The notes beneath the pieces were generated by a model, which saw only the letters and a program-made list of their open reading frames with translations, was not told the DNA's origin and searched no databases. 64,000 nt of DNA from Candidatus Saccharimonadota bacterium (GTDB lineage: Bacteria; Patescibacteriota; Saccharimonadia; Saccharimonadales; UBA4665): the NCBI GenBank assembly GCA_027325485.1, contig DAIEFN010000001.1, positions 1-64,000 on the forward strand, in the 5' to 3' direction. The translations under genes and the position numbers were made by a program. This document shows, piece by piece, positions 19,574-26,558 of this stretch. Numbering within the stretch: position 1 is the stretch's first letter; each line of letters begins with the position of its first letter.

Positions 19574-19770
19574 CACCTGTGATGATTATCATAGCAAGGA
19601 TAGTACTATTAGGCTAGCCTATATTTGCTGTATTATGCACATTCCCCAATGTGGATAACTATTTTTGGAATATATCATTTATGGCATATCAGAAAAATAT
19701 ACTATCCTGTTCTCAGAATTGGAGTTTACCTATATAATGCAGCGTGCGAATAGCACCAATTAACTGATGC

Positions 19771-19847
19771 GGGCGATTAGCTCAGTTGGCTAGAGCGCTC
19801 CCTTGACGTGGGAGAGGTCATAGGTTCAAGTCCTTTATCGCCCACCA
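19771..19847 (+). tRNA. tRNA-Val (anticodon GAC), CCA encoded
   Basis: Acceptor GGGCGAT/ATCGCCC, anticodon stem CTCCC/GGGAG with loop TTGACGT, T loop TTCAAGT, then A and CCA. A promoter with -35 TTCTCA (19710-19715), 17 bp and -10 TATAAT (19733-19738) lies upstream. Confidence 0.97.
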
Positions 19848-19866
19848 TTTTTTACGATTACTTGCC

Positions 19867-19895
19867 TTGACATAAACACTTCTATCAGATAACAT
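19867..19895 (+). promoter_or_regulatory. Strong sigma-70-type promoter for the unidentified RNA
   Basis: Consensus -35 TTGACA (19867-19872), exactly 17 bp, -10 TAACAT (19890-19895). Transcription would begin near 19902 at GGTTAAACGG. It starts 20 bp after the tRNA-Val gene, so the RNA has its own promoter. Confidence 0.8.
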
Positions 19896-19901
19896 TGGCA
19901 G

Positions 19902-20069
19902 GTTAAACGGAGCAGTAGTGGAGTTTTGAGTACCACTAGAGTCAGTGTGCTGGGATCCTTTCAGTTATTTTACGAAGATCTGGGTTCCAAGCCGACAAAT
20001 CGCATACGCCGCCCCCGTTAAATAGAATCTGGGGCCATAAAAGAGCCAAAAGCAATTTTGGCTCTTTTT
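19902..20069 (+). ncRNA. Unidentified structured RNA (three-way junction) with own promoter and terminator
   Basis: No known family was recognised. The roughly 168-nt RNA can fold into three stems. P1 is TTAAACGG (19903-19910) with CCGTTAAA near 20015, one A-A mismatch. P2 is TAGTGG/CCACTA. P3 is GTGTGC/GCATAC extended by GGGATCC/GGGTTCC. A tail with CTGGGGCC follows, then a perfect 12-bp terminator. It is either a stand-alone small RNA or a riboswitch-like leader of the NrdR-like gene, whose start is 65 nt beyond the terminator. SRP, tmRNA and common riboswitch signatures are not present. Confidence 0.65.
20040..20069 (+). terminator. Rho-independent terminator of the unidentified RNA
   Basis: AAAGAGCCAAAA (20040-20051) pairs perfectly with TTTTGGCTCTTT (20056-20067) around GCAA, and the T run continues to 20069. 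Confidence 0.9.
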
Positions 20070-20133
20070 ATATACCAATTATTAATTAATCTTTATAGTG
20101 GCTATTCTAACTGCCATATGTCAATATGTAGAC

Positions 20134-20538
20134 ATGGTTTGTGTATATTGTGGAGGCAACACCAATGTCTCGAATTCAAGACCACAGGTAAAATCGAATC
20201 GAATTTGGCGTAGACGATCCTGTAATAACTGTCAGGCAGTATTTACCACCATTGAGCTCTACGACCCTTCACAGACTTGGATGGTTTACGGATCGGATAA
20301 TAAACCGTCAGCTTTTATTAGCGAGAAGCTATTCTTAAGTATTTATGAAAGTTTAAAGCATCGCCCATCAGCTTTGCTTGATGCCAAGTATCTTACTGAG
20401 ACTGTTATAAATAAGCTGGGTCGCACAACTAATAATGGCGTTATAAAGAAAGACACTATCGCTAAAACTGCTTCAGTCAGCCTGCATCGTTTTGATAAGG
20501 TAGCCCACACGCACTACCAGGCTTTCCATAAGCCGTAA
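20134..20538 (+). CDS. nrdR: NrdR-like zinc-ribbon/ATP-cone regulator (divergent)
   Basis: NrdR represses ribonucleotide reductase genes by sensing ATP/dATP. I place the start at the ATG at 20134 (MVCVYCGG), giving 134 residues; a GTG 36 nt upstream would add a non-conserved stretch. The zinc ribbon (CVYC then CNNC) and IWRRRSCNNCQAVFTTIE match NrdR closely. The ATP-cone that follows is weak: the usual basic VxKRDG segment is VYGSDNKPSAFISEKL, and the C-terminal AYLRFASVYR is AHTHYQAFHKP. No good ribosome site is visible. A structured RNA with a terminator lies directly upstream. Confidence 0.8.
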   Translation: MVCVYCGGNTNVSNSRPQVKSNRIWRRRSCNNCQAVFTTIELYDPSQTWMVYGSDNKPSAFISEKLFLSIYESLKHRPSALLDAKYLTETVINKLGRTTNNGVIKKDTIAKTASVSLHRFDKVAHTHYQAFHKP

Positions 20539-20545
20539 TTGTTTC

Positions 20546-22171
20546 TCAATCTATCTTCGTACTAATCTTGGTGTTGCTATTCGTGACAACCGCTTTTTCG
20601 GTTAAATCAAATTTATTCAAATAACGCTTAAAGATTAAGCGCGTCTGTGAATTAAATGCCGCCAGTGAGCCGAAGACGACTCCTGTAAAGGGTGCTAGGA
20701 CCCATTGCAGCACCATTAAGACTGAACGGTGGCGCTTAACTCTAGATGGTCTGGGCGGCAGCGTTACCAGACAAACATATACAGATGCCAATAACCCAAT
20801 CAGTCCAATCTTCTGAATCCGGCTTACGATTAGTGGTATCTCATTAGCGGCAAAACTTTGTGGGCTAATTAATGGGGGTATAAAGGCGGCCCCAAAAACT
20901 AATATAGTGCCGGTTGCCCAGGTTACGTGTCCTTCAAGTAAATTTAAGAACTTAGCAATTAGATCTGATTTTGGAATCGAATTTTTATGGAAGAATCCCT
21001 TGTCGGCTACATAGGCTACATCCGATACCCCATAAGTCCAACGTCTAAGCTGGATAAATTGAGCTCTAATTGTCTTGAGGTAGCCATCAGCTAAAACGGC
21101 ATCCTGGTAGACCGGAATACTAATCGAATATACTTGGTAATCACCGTTAAAGTGGAAGTAACTGCGCCAGAAGTGATGCCCATCTTCAACTACCGTACGT
21201 ACACTCCAAAAATCCATATCGATTAAAGCTTGCATTGATTGGGCATGAGCCGAAAAGTTGCGTACGCGGTGCGGTCTGGTAGTTCCTACAATATAGAAAA
21301 GCGTATTACCTGTAGCAATAACTCGCATCATGGTTGGCGCATCCCAGATATTATTAGTAAACATCGGTAATGGTTGATACGAAGCTCTAATTGGATCAGA
21401 AACGACACAAAAGGCGTAGCTGACAGCTAAGAAATAATTTGTATTGGGTCTATTATCTGCATCCAAAGTCGTAACAATTACGTTCTTAGGGTCAATCTTT
21501 CTAGCCTCTAAGTAGGCTTTAAGCTGTCGACCAGCATATGTAATATTAGAACCTTTGCCAATAATCTCGTCCGGTATATTAGGAGGGTGTTTAATTGCAA
21601 TAGCATCAAGAAAATATTTTTTGTATTCATTTATTAATGAAAGCACTCTCTTCTCAGCCTCTTCGCCTGCCCTTCCTTCGTAAGCAAGGACGAGTATAAC
21701 TTTTTTATTATCTTGCTTTCCATCAATTATTGAACGTATGGTTGGCTCAAGTACCTCCCGGCTTTCGTTAACTGTCGCAATGATTACCGCGTGAATTAAA
21801 TCTGAGGGCTTATACGTATTAGTAGAGGTCTTTAGTCGCTCTATATTACGGATATGCCATTTAGGGCGTTTTGGGAGGTCTTCTGGGGCTATAGCACGCG
21901 CCTCGACATCGCTAACTAGAGCCTGCCAGTCTTCTTTTAAGTGCTGACGCATACTCCTATAACCTTTTAGGCCATCTATGCTGAAACCGACCGAACGCAC
22001 AAAGTACACCAACAGATAGGCCAGAATAAAGATTACCGCCGCAGTAATATTAATAAAGCTTAGAATTATGGGCGCGAGTAGTAACAGCCAGCTCAGAACC
22101 CCAGGTAGAATCTCAAAAAACCTATAGTGGGCGTGTCGATCCTGTTCGTGTGGTATTTCGAGATCTGTCAT
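20546..22171 (-). CDS. Membrane-bound family 2 glycosyltransferase
   Basis: 541 residues. Two N-terminal helices (about residues 25-65) precede a GT-A domain with the nucleotide-sugar DAD motif (TTLDADNRPN), the catalytic region VEDGHHFWRSYF and the Q-x-x-RW signature (QLRRWTYG), followed by three to four C-terminal helices. These are hallmarks of processive-type GT2 enzymes that build and export surface polysaccharide. It is followed upstream by a small membrane protein 15 bp away. The polymer made cannot be told from sequence. Confidence 0.88.
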   Translation of the reverse strand: MTDLEIPHEQDRHAHYRFFEILPGVLSWLLLLAPIILSFINITAAVIFILAYLLVYFVRSVGFSIDGLKGYRSMRQHLKEDWQALVSDVEARAIAPEDLPKRPKWHIRNIERLKTSTNTYKPSDLIHAVIIATVNESREVLEPTIRSIIDGKQDNKKVILVLAYEGRAGEEAEKRVLSLINEYKKYFLDAIAIKHPPNIPDEIIGKGSNITYAGRQLKAYLEARKIDPKNVIVTTLDADNRPNTNYFLAVSYAFCVVSDPIRASYQPLPMFTNNIWDAPTMMRVIATGNTLFYIVGTTRPHRVRNFSAHAQSMQALIDMDFWSVRTVVEDGHHFWRSYFHFNGDYQVYSISIPVYQDAVLADGYLKTIRAQFIQLRRWTYGVSDVAYVADKGFFHKNSIPKSDLIAKFLNLLEGHVTWATGTILVFGAAFIPPLISPQSFAANEIPLIVSRIQKIGLIGLLASVYVCLVTLPPRPSRVKRHRSVLMVLQWVLAPFTGVVFGSLAAFNSQTRLIFKRYLNKFDLTEKAVVTNSNTKISTKID

Positions 22172-22186
22172 AGTCGGCTTGATAGT

Positions 22187-22543
22187 TTAATGGAGCACTA
22201 AGAGTGAATTGCTAACGATAATGTCTAGAGCTGTGAGCAGGATACCGATGGATAGGATAATTATCGCCAGGTTGCGGTTTATTGTGTAGGTACGGACACT
22301 TAAGAGAAGGTTGATCGCGAAAATTAAGAGCGCAAAGATTGCAAAGCTGACTATTTCACTGACTCCGCCCGTATGGAAAGCGTTAACCCCTAGGTTGGAG
22401 CGATATTGCACGATATAACTATTGCTATGAGAGGCAGCGAGCTTTAACAATATGAAACTAGCTGCAAAAAGCGCCAAGAAAGCGTTGACCGTAAGCAGTA
22501 ACAACACGAAATGATCGCGGAAATAAGTCCTCGTGGTTGCCAT
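22187..22543 (-). CDS. Small three-helix membrane protein, unknown
   Basis: The 118-residue protein is hydrophobic with helices at about residues 12-32, 62-82 and 92-112. No family was recognised. It lies 15 bp upstream of the glycosyltransferase on the same strand and may be its membrane partner. Confidence 0.65.
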   Translation of the reverse strand: MATTRTYFRDHFVLLLLTVNAFLALFAASFILLKLAASHSNSYIVQYRSNLGVNAFHTGGVSEIVSFAIFALLIFAINLLLSVRTYTINRNLAIIILSIGILLTALDIIVSNSLLVLH

Positions 22544-22596
22544 ATTAACTAGGGTATATTGTATCAGCTTTTGCTATAATTACCCGGTACTTTAAC

Positions 22597-22672
22597 GCCA
22601 CCTTAGCTCAGTTGGTAGAGCGACACATTCGTAACGTGTAGGTCGTCGGTTCAATTCCGACAGGTGGCTCCA
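22597..22672 (+). tRNA. tRNA-Thr (anticodon CGT), CCA encoded
   Basis: Acceptor GCCACCT/AGGTGGC, anticodon loop TTCGTAA, T loop TTCAATT, then T and CCA. One A-C mismatch closes the anticodon loop. A -10 TATAAT lies at 22575-22580. First of three clustered tRNAs. Confidence 0.96.
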
Positions 22673-22675
22673 GTT

Positions 22676-22749
22676 GCGGGTGTCGTATAACGGTATTATG
22701 TGGCCTTCCCAAGGCTAAAACAGGGGTTCGACTCCCCTCACCCGCACCA
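22676..22749 (+). tRNA. tRNA-Gly (anticodon CCC), CCA encoded
   Basis: Acceptor GCGGGTG/CACCCGC, anticodon loop TTCCCAA, T loop TTCGACT, then A and CCA. It begins 3 bp after the tRNA-Thr gene, so the two share a transcript. Confidence 0.96.
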
Positions 22750-22803
22750 ATTAGTTTTAACTCATTACGTTTATCTGTTATTATTACCCTTGATTAAAGG
22801 TCT

Positions 22804-22880
22804 GGGCTCGTAGTGAAGAGGCCTATCACGCCTCCCTGTCACGGAGGAGATCGCCGGTTCGAATCCGGTCGGGCCCGCCA
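22804..22880 (+). tRNA. tRNA-Asp (anticodon GTC), CCA encoded
   Basis: Acceptor GGGCTCG/CGGGCCC (one wobble), anticodon stem CCTCC/GGAGG with loop CTGTCAC, T loop TTCGAAT, then G and CCA. It lies 54 bp after tRNA-Gly. Confidence 0.96.
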
Positions 22881-22931
22881 ATTACTATTTCTAGCTTAAA
22901 CGAATGTGCTAGAATAGACCCTACATTAACA

Positions 22932-23039
22932 ATTAATAATATTAAGAGCGCAGCGAGAGACCTAGCTTTATGACCTGCCGGCAACCTGAGTTAATCAGGT
23001 GCCCCATCTAGTCCGCCTTAGACGGAAAAGATATTTATT
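22932..23039 (+). promoter_or_regulatory. SAM riboswitch (SAM-I/IV clan) upstream of metK
   Basis: The core AAGAGCGCAGCGAGAGACC, then TATGA, then GCCGGCAACC (ending 22986), a perfect P3 hairpin ACCTGA/TCAGGT, and GGTGCC match the SAM-I family layout. An AT-rich P1 is formed by AATAATAT-type sequence near 22935 and its partner near 23030-23039. It lies directly upstream of S-adenosylmethionine synthetase, the expected target. A -10-like TAGAAT is at 22910-22915. Binding of SAM would release or form the terminator downstream. Confidence 0.88.
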
Positions 23040-23046
23040 CTTATAT

Positions 23047-23080
23047 ATCCTTTCTTCCTTGGCGGTTGAAAGGATTTTTT
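23047..23080 (+). terminator. metK riboswitch expression platform (terminator overlapping the ribosome site)
   Basis: ATCCTTTC (23047-23054) pairs with GAAAGGAT (23068-23075) and six T residues end at 23080, 9 nt before the metK ATG. The 3' arm GAAAGGA is also the only Shine-Dalgarno-like sequence before metK (about 15 nt from the ATG), so one hairpin could stop both transcription and translation. Confidence 0.8.
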
Positions 23081-23089
23081 AATACTTAT

Positions 23090-24055
23090 ATGGGTCTACG
23101 CACTGCAGAGTCTGTTTCACCAAAACATCCAGATAAGATTTGCGATCAAATATCTGATTCTATTGTTGATGCTGCACTCTTTGGAGATCCAAACTCCAGA
23201 GTCGCAGTTGAAACTGTTGGTGGCCACAAGCTCCTGGTTATTATTGGCGAGGTTACTAGTAAAACTAAAATTAACTATGAGAAAATAGCTCGGCAATTTG
23301 TCGATACTAGCTATGAGGTTAGAGTTCAGGTAGTGCACCAAAGTAATGAGATCGCGAACGGTGTTGACACTGGTGGTGCTGGTGACCAAGGCATAATGGT
23401 CGGCTATGCAACAAGTGAGACTAAGAACTACATGCCACTCGAGGTTGAACTTAGTCGGTCGCTCAACCGCCACCTCTATAACAAATTCCCATACGATGGG
23501 AAAACGCAAGTAACCTTAAATAACAGAGAGATCGTGGCGATTGTTGCCAGTTTTCAGCATGCAACCAAAAACGAGCTTGAAGTATTAATAAAAGACTGGC
23601 TATCAGATCAAGCCCATCAGAAGTCAGTTAACATATTCGCAAATCCTGCCGGAGACTGGTTAGTAGGCGGTTTTGACGCCGATACGGGACTTACGGGACG
23701 CAAGCTTGCAGTAGACAGCTATGGTCCGAGAATTCCAATTGGTGGTGGCGCATTTAGCGGCAAAGATGCAACGAAAGTCGATCGTTCGGCTGCATATATG
23801 GCCCGTAAAATAGCGGTCGATTACCTAAATAAGCGCCACGCAAAAGAAGTTTATACCCAACTGGCCTATGCTATAGGTGTCGCTGAACCAGTTGAGGCAA
23901 TAGCCATAGTCGATGGCGTAGAAGAAAAAGTTAAGGGTTACGACCTTACGCCGGGCGGTATTATTAGTTTTTTGCAACTTAATAAGCCTCAATTTAAACA
24001 AACTGCCGAGTATGGTCACTTCGGAAACAATTTTCTTTGGGACAATATTACTTAA
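23090..24055 (+). CDS. metK: S-adenosylmethionine synthetase, compact form
   Basis: MetK makes S-adenosylmethionine from methionine and ATP. I use the ATG at 23090 (MGLRTAESVSPKHPDK); a TTG at 23066 lies inside the riboswitch terminator. 321 residues, about 60 shorter than E. coli MetK. Signatures are kept: SVSPKHPDKICDQISD, GAGDQGIMVGYA, GGGAFSGKDATKVDRSAAY and YGHFG. The shortening is mostly in the segment after the first domain and at the C terminus. Controlled by a SAM riboswitch. Confidence 0.96.
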   Translation: MGLRTAESVSPKHPDKICDQISDSIVDAALFGDPNSRVAVETVGGHKLLVIIGEVTSKTKINYEKIARQFVDTSYEVRVQVVHQSNEIANGVDTGGAGDQGIMVGYATSETKNYMPLEVELSRSLNRHLYNKFPYDGKTQVTLNNREIVAIVASFQHATKNELEVLIKDWLSDQAHQKSVNIFANPAGDWLVGGFDADTGLTGRKLAVDSYGPRIPIGGGAFSGKDATKVDRSAAYMARKIAVDYLNKRHAKEVYTQLAYAIGVAEPVEAIAIVDGVEEKVKGYDLTPGGIISFLQLNKPQFKQTAEYGHFGNNFLWDNIT

Positions 24056-24202
24056 GAACCCCATCCCTAATTAGCATATAAGGCTACATCTTTATTGCAG
24101 CATCTAGATAGTTGTCAGTTATTATTTAAATGATTAAATTAGACTCAATGCTTAAGGAATTGGGGTTATATGTCAAAGAGACAGCTAGAATTCCCGGATA
24201 AT

Positions 24203-25297
24203 TTAGATATGAATAAAAAGATGTTGTTTCTGTTTTGCTTGTAGTGGGGCTATGAAGAAAGATATGGGTTTAAGGTTGAACGAAATGTGCGCAGCCTGCA
24301 CCTTGTCGCCCTGCACGGAGATAACCTTAATGATTTCTAGAGTGTAACCGGTATTAATAATCCCGGATATCTGTCCCGGTTTAAGAGAGAATAACGCTTG
24401 CGTAATTTGCGGTGCGACATTCGGATCGTTTTGGGTGATTGGATTTGGAAATTGACCACCGTTGCTCTTAGTAGAAGTATCGTCAGATACTTGTGCGGCT
24501 AGAGTCGCGAAATCGGCACCGTGGTTTAAGCTATTTAGTGCTGCTTTGGCTCTTTGTTGAGTTGCGCTATCAAGCTTAGCGACGACGGCTTGCTGCAACA
24601 TCTGCGCCTTGAGTTCACGTTTAAAATCTGCCTCATTCCACCCCCAGAAATCACTTAATACTTCGTTAAACTCACGCTGACTTGAGCCTAGACGGTTCTG
24701 ACTCTGAACCAGTGCTACTTCCTGATTTACCTGCTGGCTAGATACACTGACGTTATAACGACTAGCCAATTCGTTGACATAGGCGTTTGTAATGACCTCA
24801 CTCATGGCTTGCTGCTTATAGCGGTCAAGTTGGACCTGTCCAGCTTTAGTCGAGAAATCGACTTGCTGCTGTGTCTCGTAGTAATGCATATAGCGCCTAA
24901 GCTCGAAAAGATAGCTTTCATATGAGACCCAAGACCCTCCAACCTTTGCAACTGGCAGTGGCACTATCTGAGTAACGCCGTAAATGAAGCTACTGGTATT
25001 CTGATACCGGTACAGCGCTAGGCCAATGTATGTTAAGAGCATAACTACAGCCACAATAATTAAAGAGGTTGAGGTAGCTACAATTCGCTTCCTTGAGTGC
25101 TGGAGTGGATAAATAAACTTACGCGCATTAGACAATACATCTTCACGATGTTCAGCGACAGTTTCATCAGTTATCTTGGGAACATTCGCAAAAGCCTCTT
25201 TTAAACGCTCCTCTGGGGCTGGACGGCGCTTAATAACACCCTTAATCGACAGATTTGGCTTTGGTAGCTTCTTCTTGAGTTTATTCAGTTTGTTCAT
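24203..25297 (-). CDS. Membrane-anchored parvulin-type peptidyl-prolyl isomerase (PpiC/SurA-like)
   Basis: 364 residues. About 70 cytoplasmic basic residues precede one membrane helix (IVATSTSLIIVAVVMLLTYI). The extracytoplasmic part has a SurA-like N-domain (KVGGSWVSYESYLFELRRYM, QQAMSEVITNAYVNELA) and a parvulin-like segment (ALNSLNHGADFATLAAQVSDD, GGQFP, LKPGQISGIINTGYTLEIIKV). It probably helps fold exported proteins such as pilins and adhesins. The last 20 residues (SFFIAPLQAKQKQHLFIHI) look less conserved. It overlaps the upstream PH-domain gene by 17 bp. Confidence 0.85.
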   Translation of the reverse strand: MNKLNKLKKKLPKPNLSIKGVIKRRPAPEERLKEAFANVPKITDETVAEHREDVLSNARKFIYPLQHSRKRIVATSTSLIIVAVVMLLTYIGLALYRYQNTSSFIYGVTQIVPLPVAKVGGSWVSYESYLFELRRYMHYYETQQQVDFSTKAGQVQLDRYKQQAMSEVITNAYVNELASRYNVSVSSQQVNQEVALVQSQNRLGSSQREFNEVLSDFWGWNEADFKRELKAQMLQQAVVAKLDSATQQRAKAALNSLNHGADFATLAAQVSDDTSTKSNGGQFPNPITQNDPNVAPQITQALFSLKPGQISGIINTGYTLEIIKVISVQGDKVQAAHISFNLKPISFFIAPLQAKQKQHLFIHI

Positions 25298-25853
25298 TTA
25301 TTTGAGACTGGGACTGTGATGTTATAGGATAATCAGACGTCGTAACACCTAAATCCCTTAGAATGCCGACAAACTTCTTTTGAATCTTTGCCGGATGGTG
25401 GACATCGTGGATAATTATCTCCCCCACATAAGTCCGCATAATAATTGTACCAAATCCGAGCAGCGTTTCCTGCAGGCCAGCTACCTCATAGCTGACAGAT
25501 TGAATTTGCCGCAAACCTAAATCAGATACACTTCGACTAAACAGACCCTTTTGCTTAATCTGTAGGAATCTTTGGTCAGTCACAATAAAGACGCTGAAGT
25601 GCCAACCAATCCATGACGGAAAGAAGACTACTACGCCAACCGCCATACCGATTAATAAACCATCAACAAACACCCCCATACCGTACGAAGGCATAAAGAC
25701 AGTTGGCAATACGCCTATTAGCGGGCATAACAGACCGTAAATAAGGCCTTTACGCATCACAACTGGATGTTTTCTAAATACAAAAAGGACTTCTTCGTCG
25801 TCAAACTGATCGGCAAAATATTTTGGGCGGGACTCTTCTTTTTGTTCAGTCAT
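25281..25853 (-). CDS. Bacterial PH-domain membrane protein
   Basis: 190 residues: a short acidic N terminus, FRKHPVVMRKGLIYG, two adjacent membrane helices (about residues 35-80), then a YdbT-like bacterial PH domain (VFIVTDQRFLQIKQKGLFSRSVSDLGLRQIQSVSYE, GTIIMRT). Its 3' end overlaps the parvulin gene by 17 bp, indicating a common mRNA. Confidence 0.8.
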   Translation of the reverse strand: MTEQKEESRPKYFADQFDDEEVLFVFRKHPVVMRKGLIYGLLCPLIGVLPTVFMPSYGMGVFVDGLLIGMAVGVVVFFPSWIGWHFSVFIVTDQRFLQIKQKGLFSRSVSDLGLRQIQSVSYEVAGLQETLLGFGTIIMRTYVGEIIIHDVHHPAKIQKKFVGILRDLGVTTSDYPITSQSQSQINEQTE

Positions 25854-25924
25854 AATATGTAGCTATTATTGTAGCGCTTTTTACTATTTTGAGCTTTGTA
25901 GAACAGAGATTGAGCTTTGCTACG

Positions 25925-25999
25925 TGGTGCCCCTAGAAGGATTCGAACCTACAGCTTCTCCTTAGGACGGAGCTATTTTATCCATTGAACTATAGGGGC
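25925..25999 (-). tRNA. tRNA-Arg (anticodon CCT), CCA encoded
   Basis: Acceptor GCCCCTA/TAGGGGC, anticodon loop GTCCTAA, T loop TTCGAAT, then A and CCA. The first base (25999) directly follows the last base of the ndk stop codon (26000), with no spacer. Confidence 0.96.
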
Positions 26000-26503
26000 C
26001 TACTTCTTACCTTGAGTAAACTTATCATGGACGGATTCATACACAAAGATCTCGTCTTTGCCAAACCAGTGCGCAATTTCCAGCTTCGCTTCAGCTGGGT
26101 CGCCTGAAGCATGAATTAAGTTAGGGAGCGATAGTCCATTTTTTGAAGCGTAAGCAAAACTAATATGTGAAAAATCTCCTCTAATCGTGCCCGGCTCAGC
26201 CGACTTGGGCTCCGTTGTCCCTACCATTTTTCTAACCACGGCGACCGCCTCTATTCCCTCTAGCACCATCGCTAAGATTGGCCCTTCTTGCATAAAATCT
26301 AGGGTAACATCGAATGCTTCTTGCCCACGCCGAGAAATCATCTTTCCAATAGTCTCGTAATGGTGGAAGTACTGCTCCTTACTAGGCTTGAGTATCTTAG
26401 CAGCAACAATCTTTAAACCAACTCGCTCAAAACGTGTAATTATCTCTCCAGCAAGAGCCCGCTGCAATGCATCTGGCTTAAGAAGTATGAGGGTTTGTTC
26501 CAT
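26000..26503 (-). CDS. ndk: Nucleoside diphosphate kinase
   Basis: NDK balances NTP and dNTP pools by phosphate transfer. I start at the ATG at 26503 (MEQTLILLKPDALQR), the family N terminus; an upstream ATG at 26554 would add 17 unlike residues. The 167-residue protein keeps KPDALQRALAGEII, GTIRGDFS and the active-site His in NLIHASGDPAEA. It is somewhat longer than typical (about 140-150). Its stop codon abuts tRNA-Arg, so RNase P would cut right at the stop. Confidence 0.96.
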   Translation of the reverse strand: MEQTLILLKPDALQRALAGEIITRFERVGLKIVAAKILKPSKEQYFHHYETIGKMISRRGQEAFDVTLDFMQEGPILAMVLEGIEAVAVVRKMVGTTEPKSAEPGTIRGDFSHISFAYASKNGLSLPNLIHASGDPAEAKLEIAHWFGKDEIFVYESVHDKFTQGKK

Positions 26504-26558
26504 GCTTAGGTAATATTGTAACAGATGGTTATTGGCATTGCACATAGCGTGCACTTAC

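Noticed and set aside
19644-19660. Perfect DnaA box (complement of TTATCCACA)
   Set aside because: Only one copy near AT-rich DNA; no cluster or dnaA gene nearby, so no origin is claimed.
19488-19660. T-box riboswitch for thrS
   Set aside because: GGGTGAAGCGG is only loosely like the T-box sequence and the leader is too short for a specifier stem.
23066-24055. metK start at TTG 23066
   Set aside because: The codon lies at the loop/arm junction of the riboswitch terminator hairpin and gives non-conserved residues.
24170-24244. 24-codon frame after AAGGA, convergent with the parvulin gene
   Set aside because: Too short to judge, overlaps the parvulin 3' end, and no similarity was recognised.
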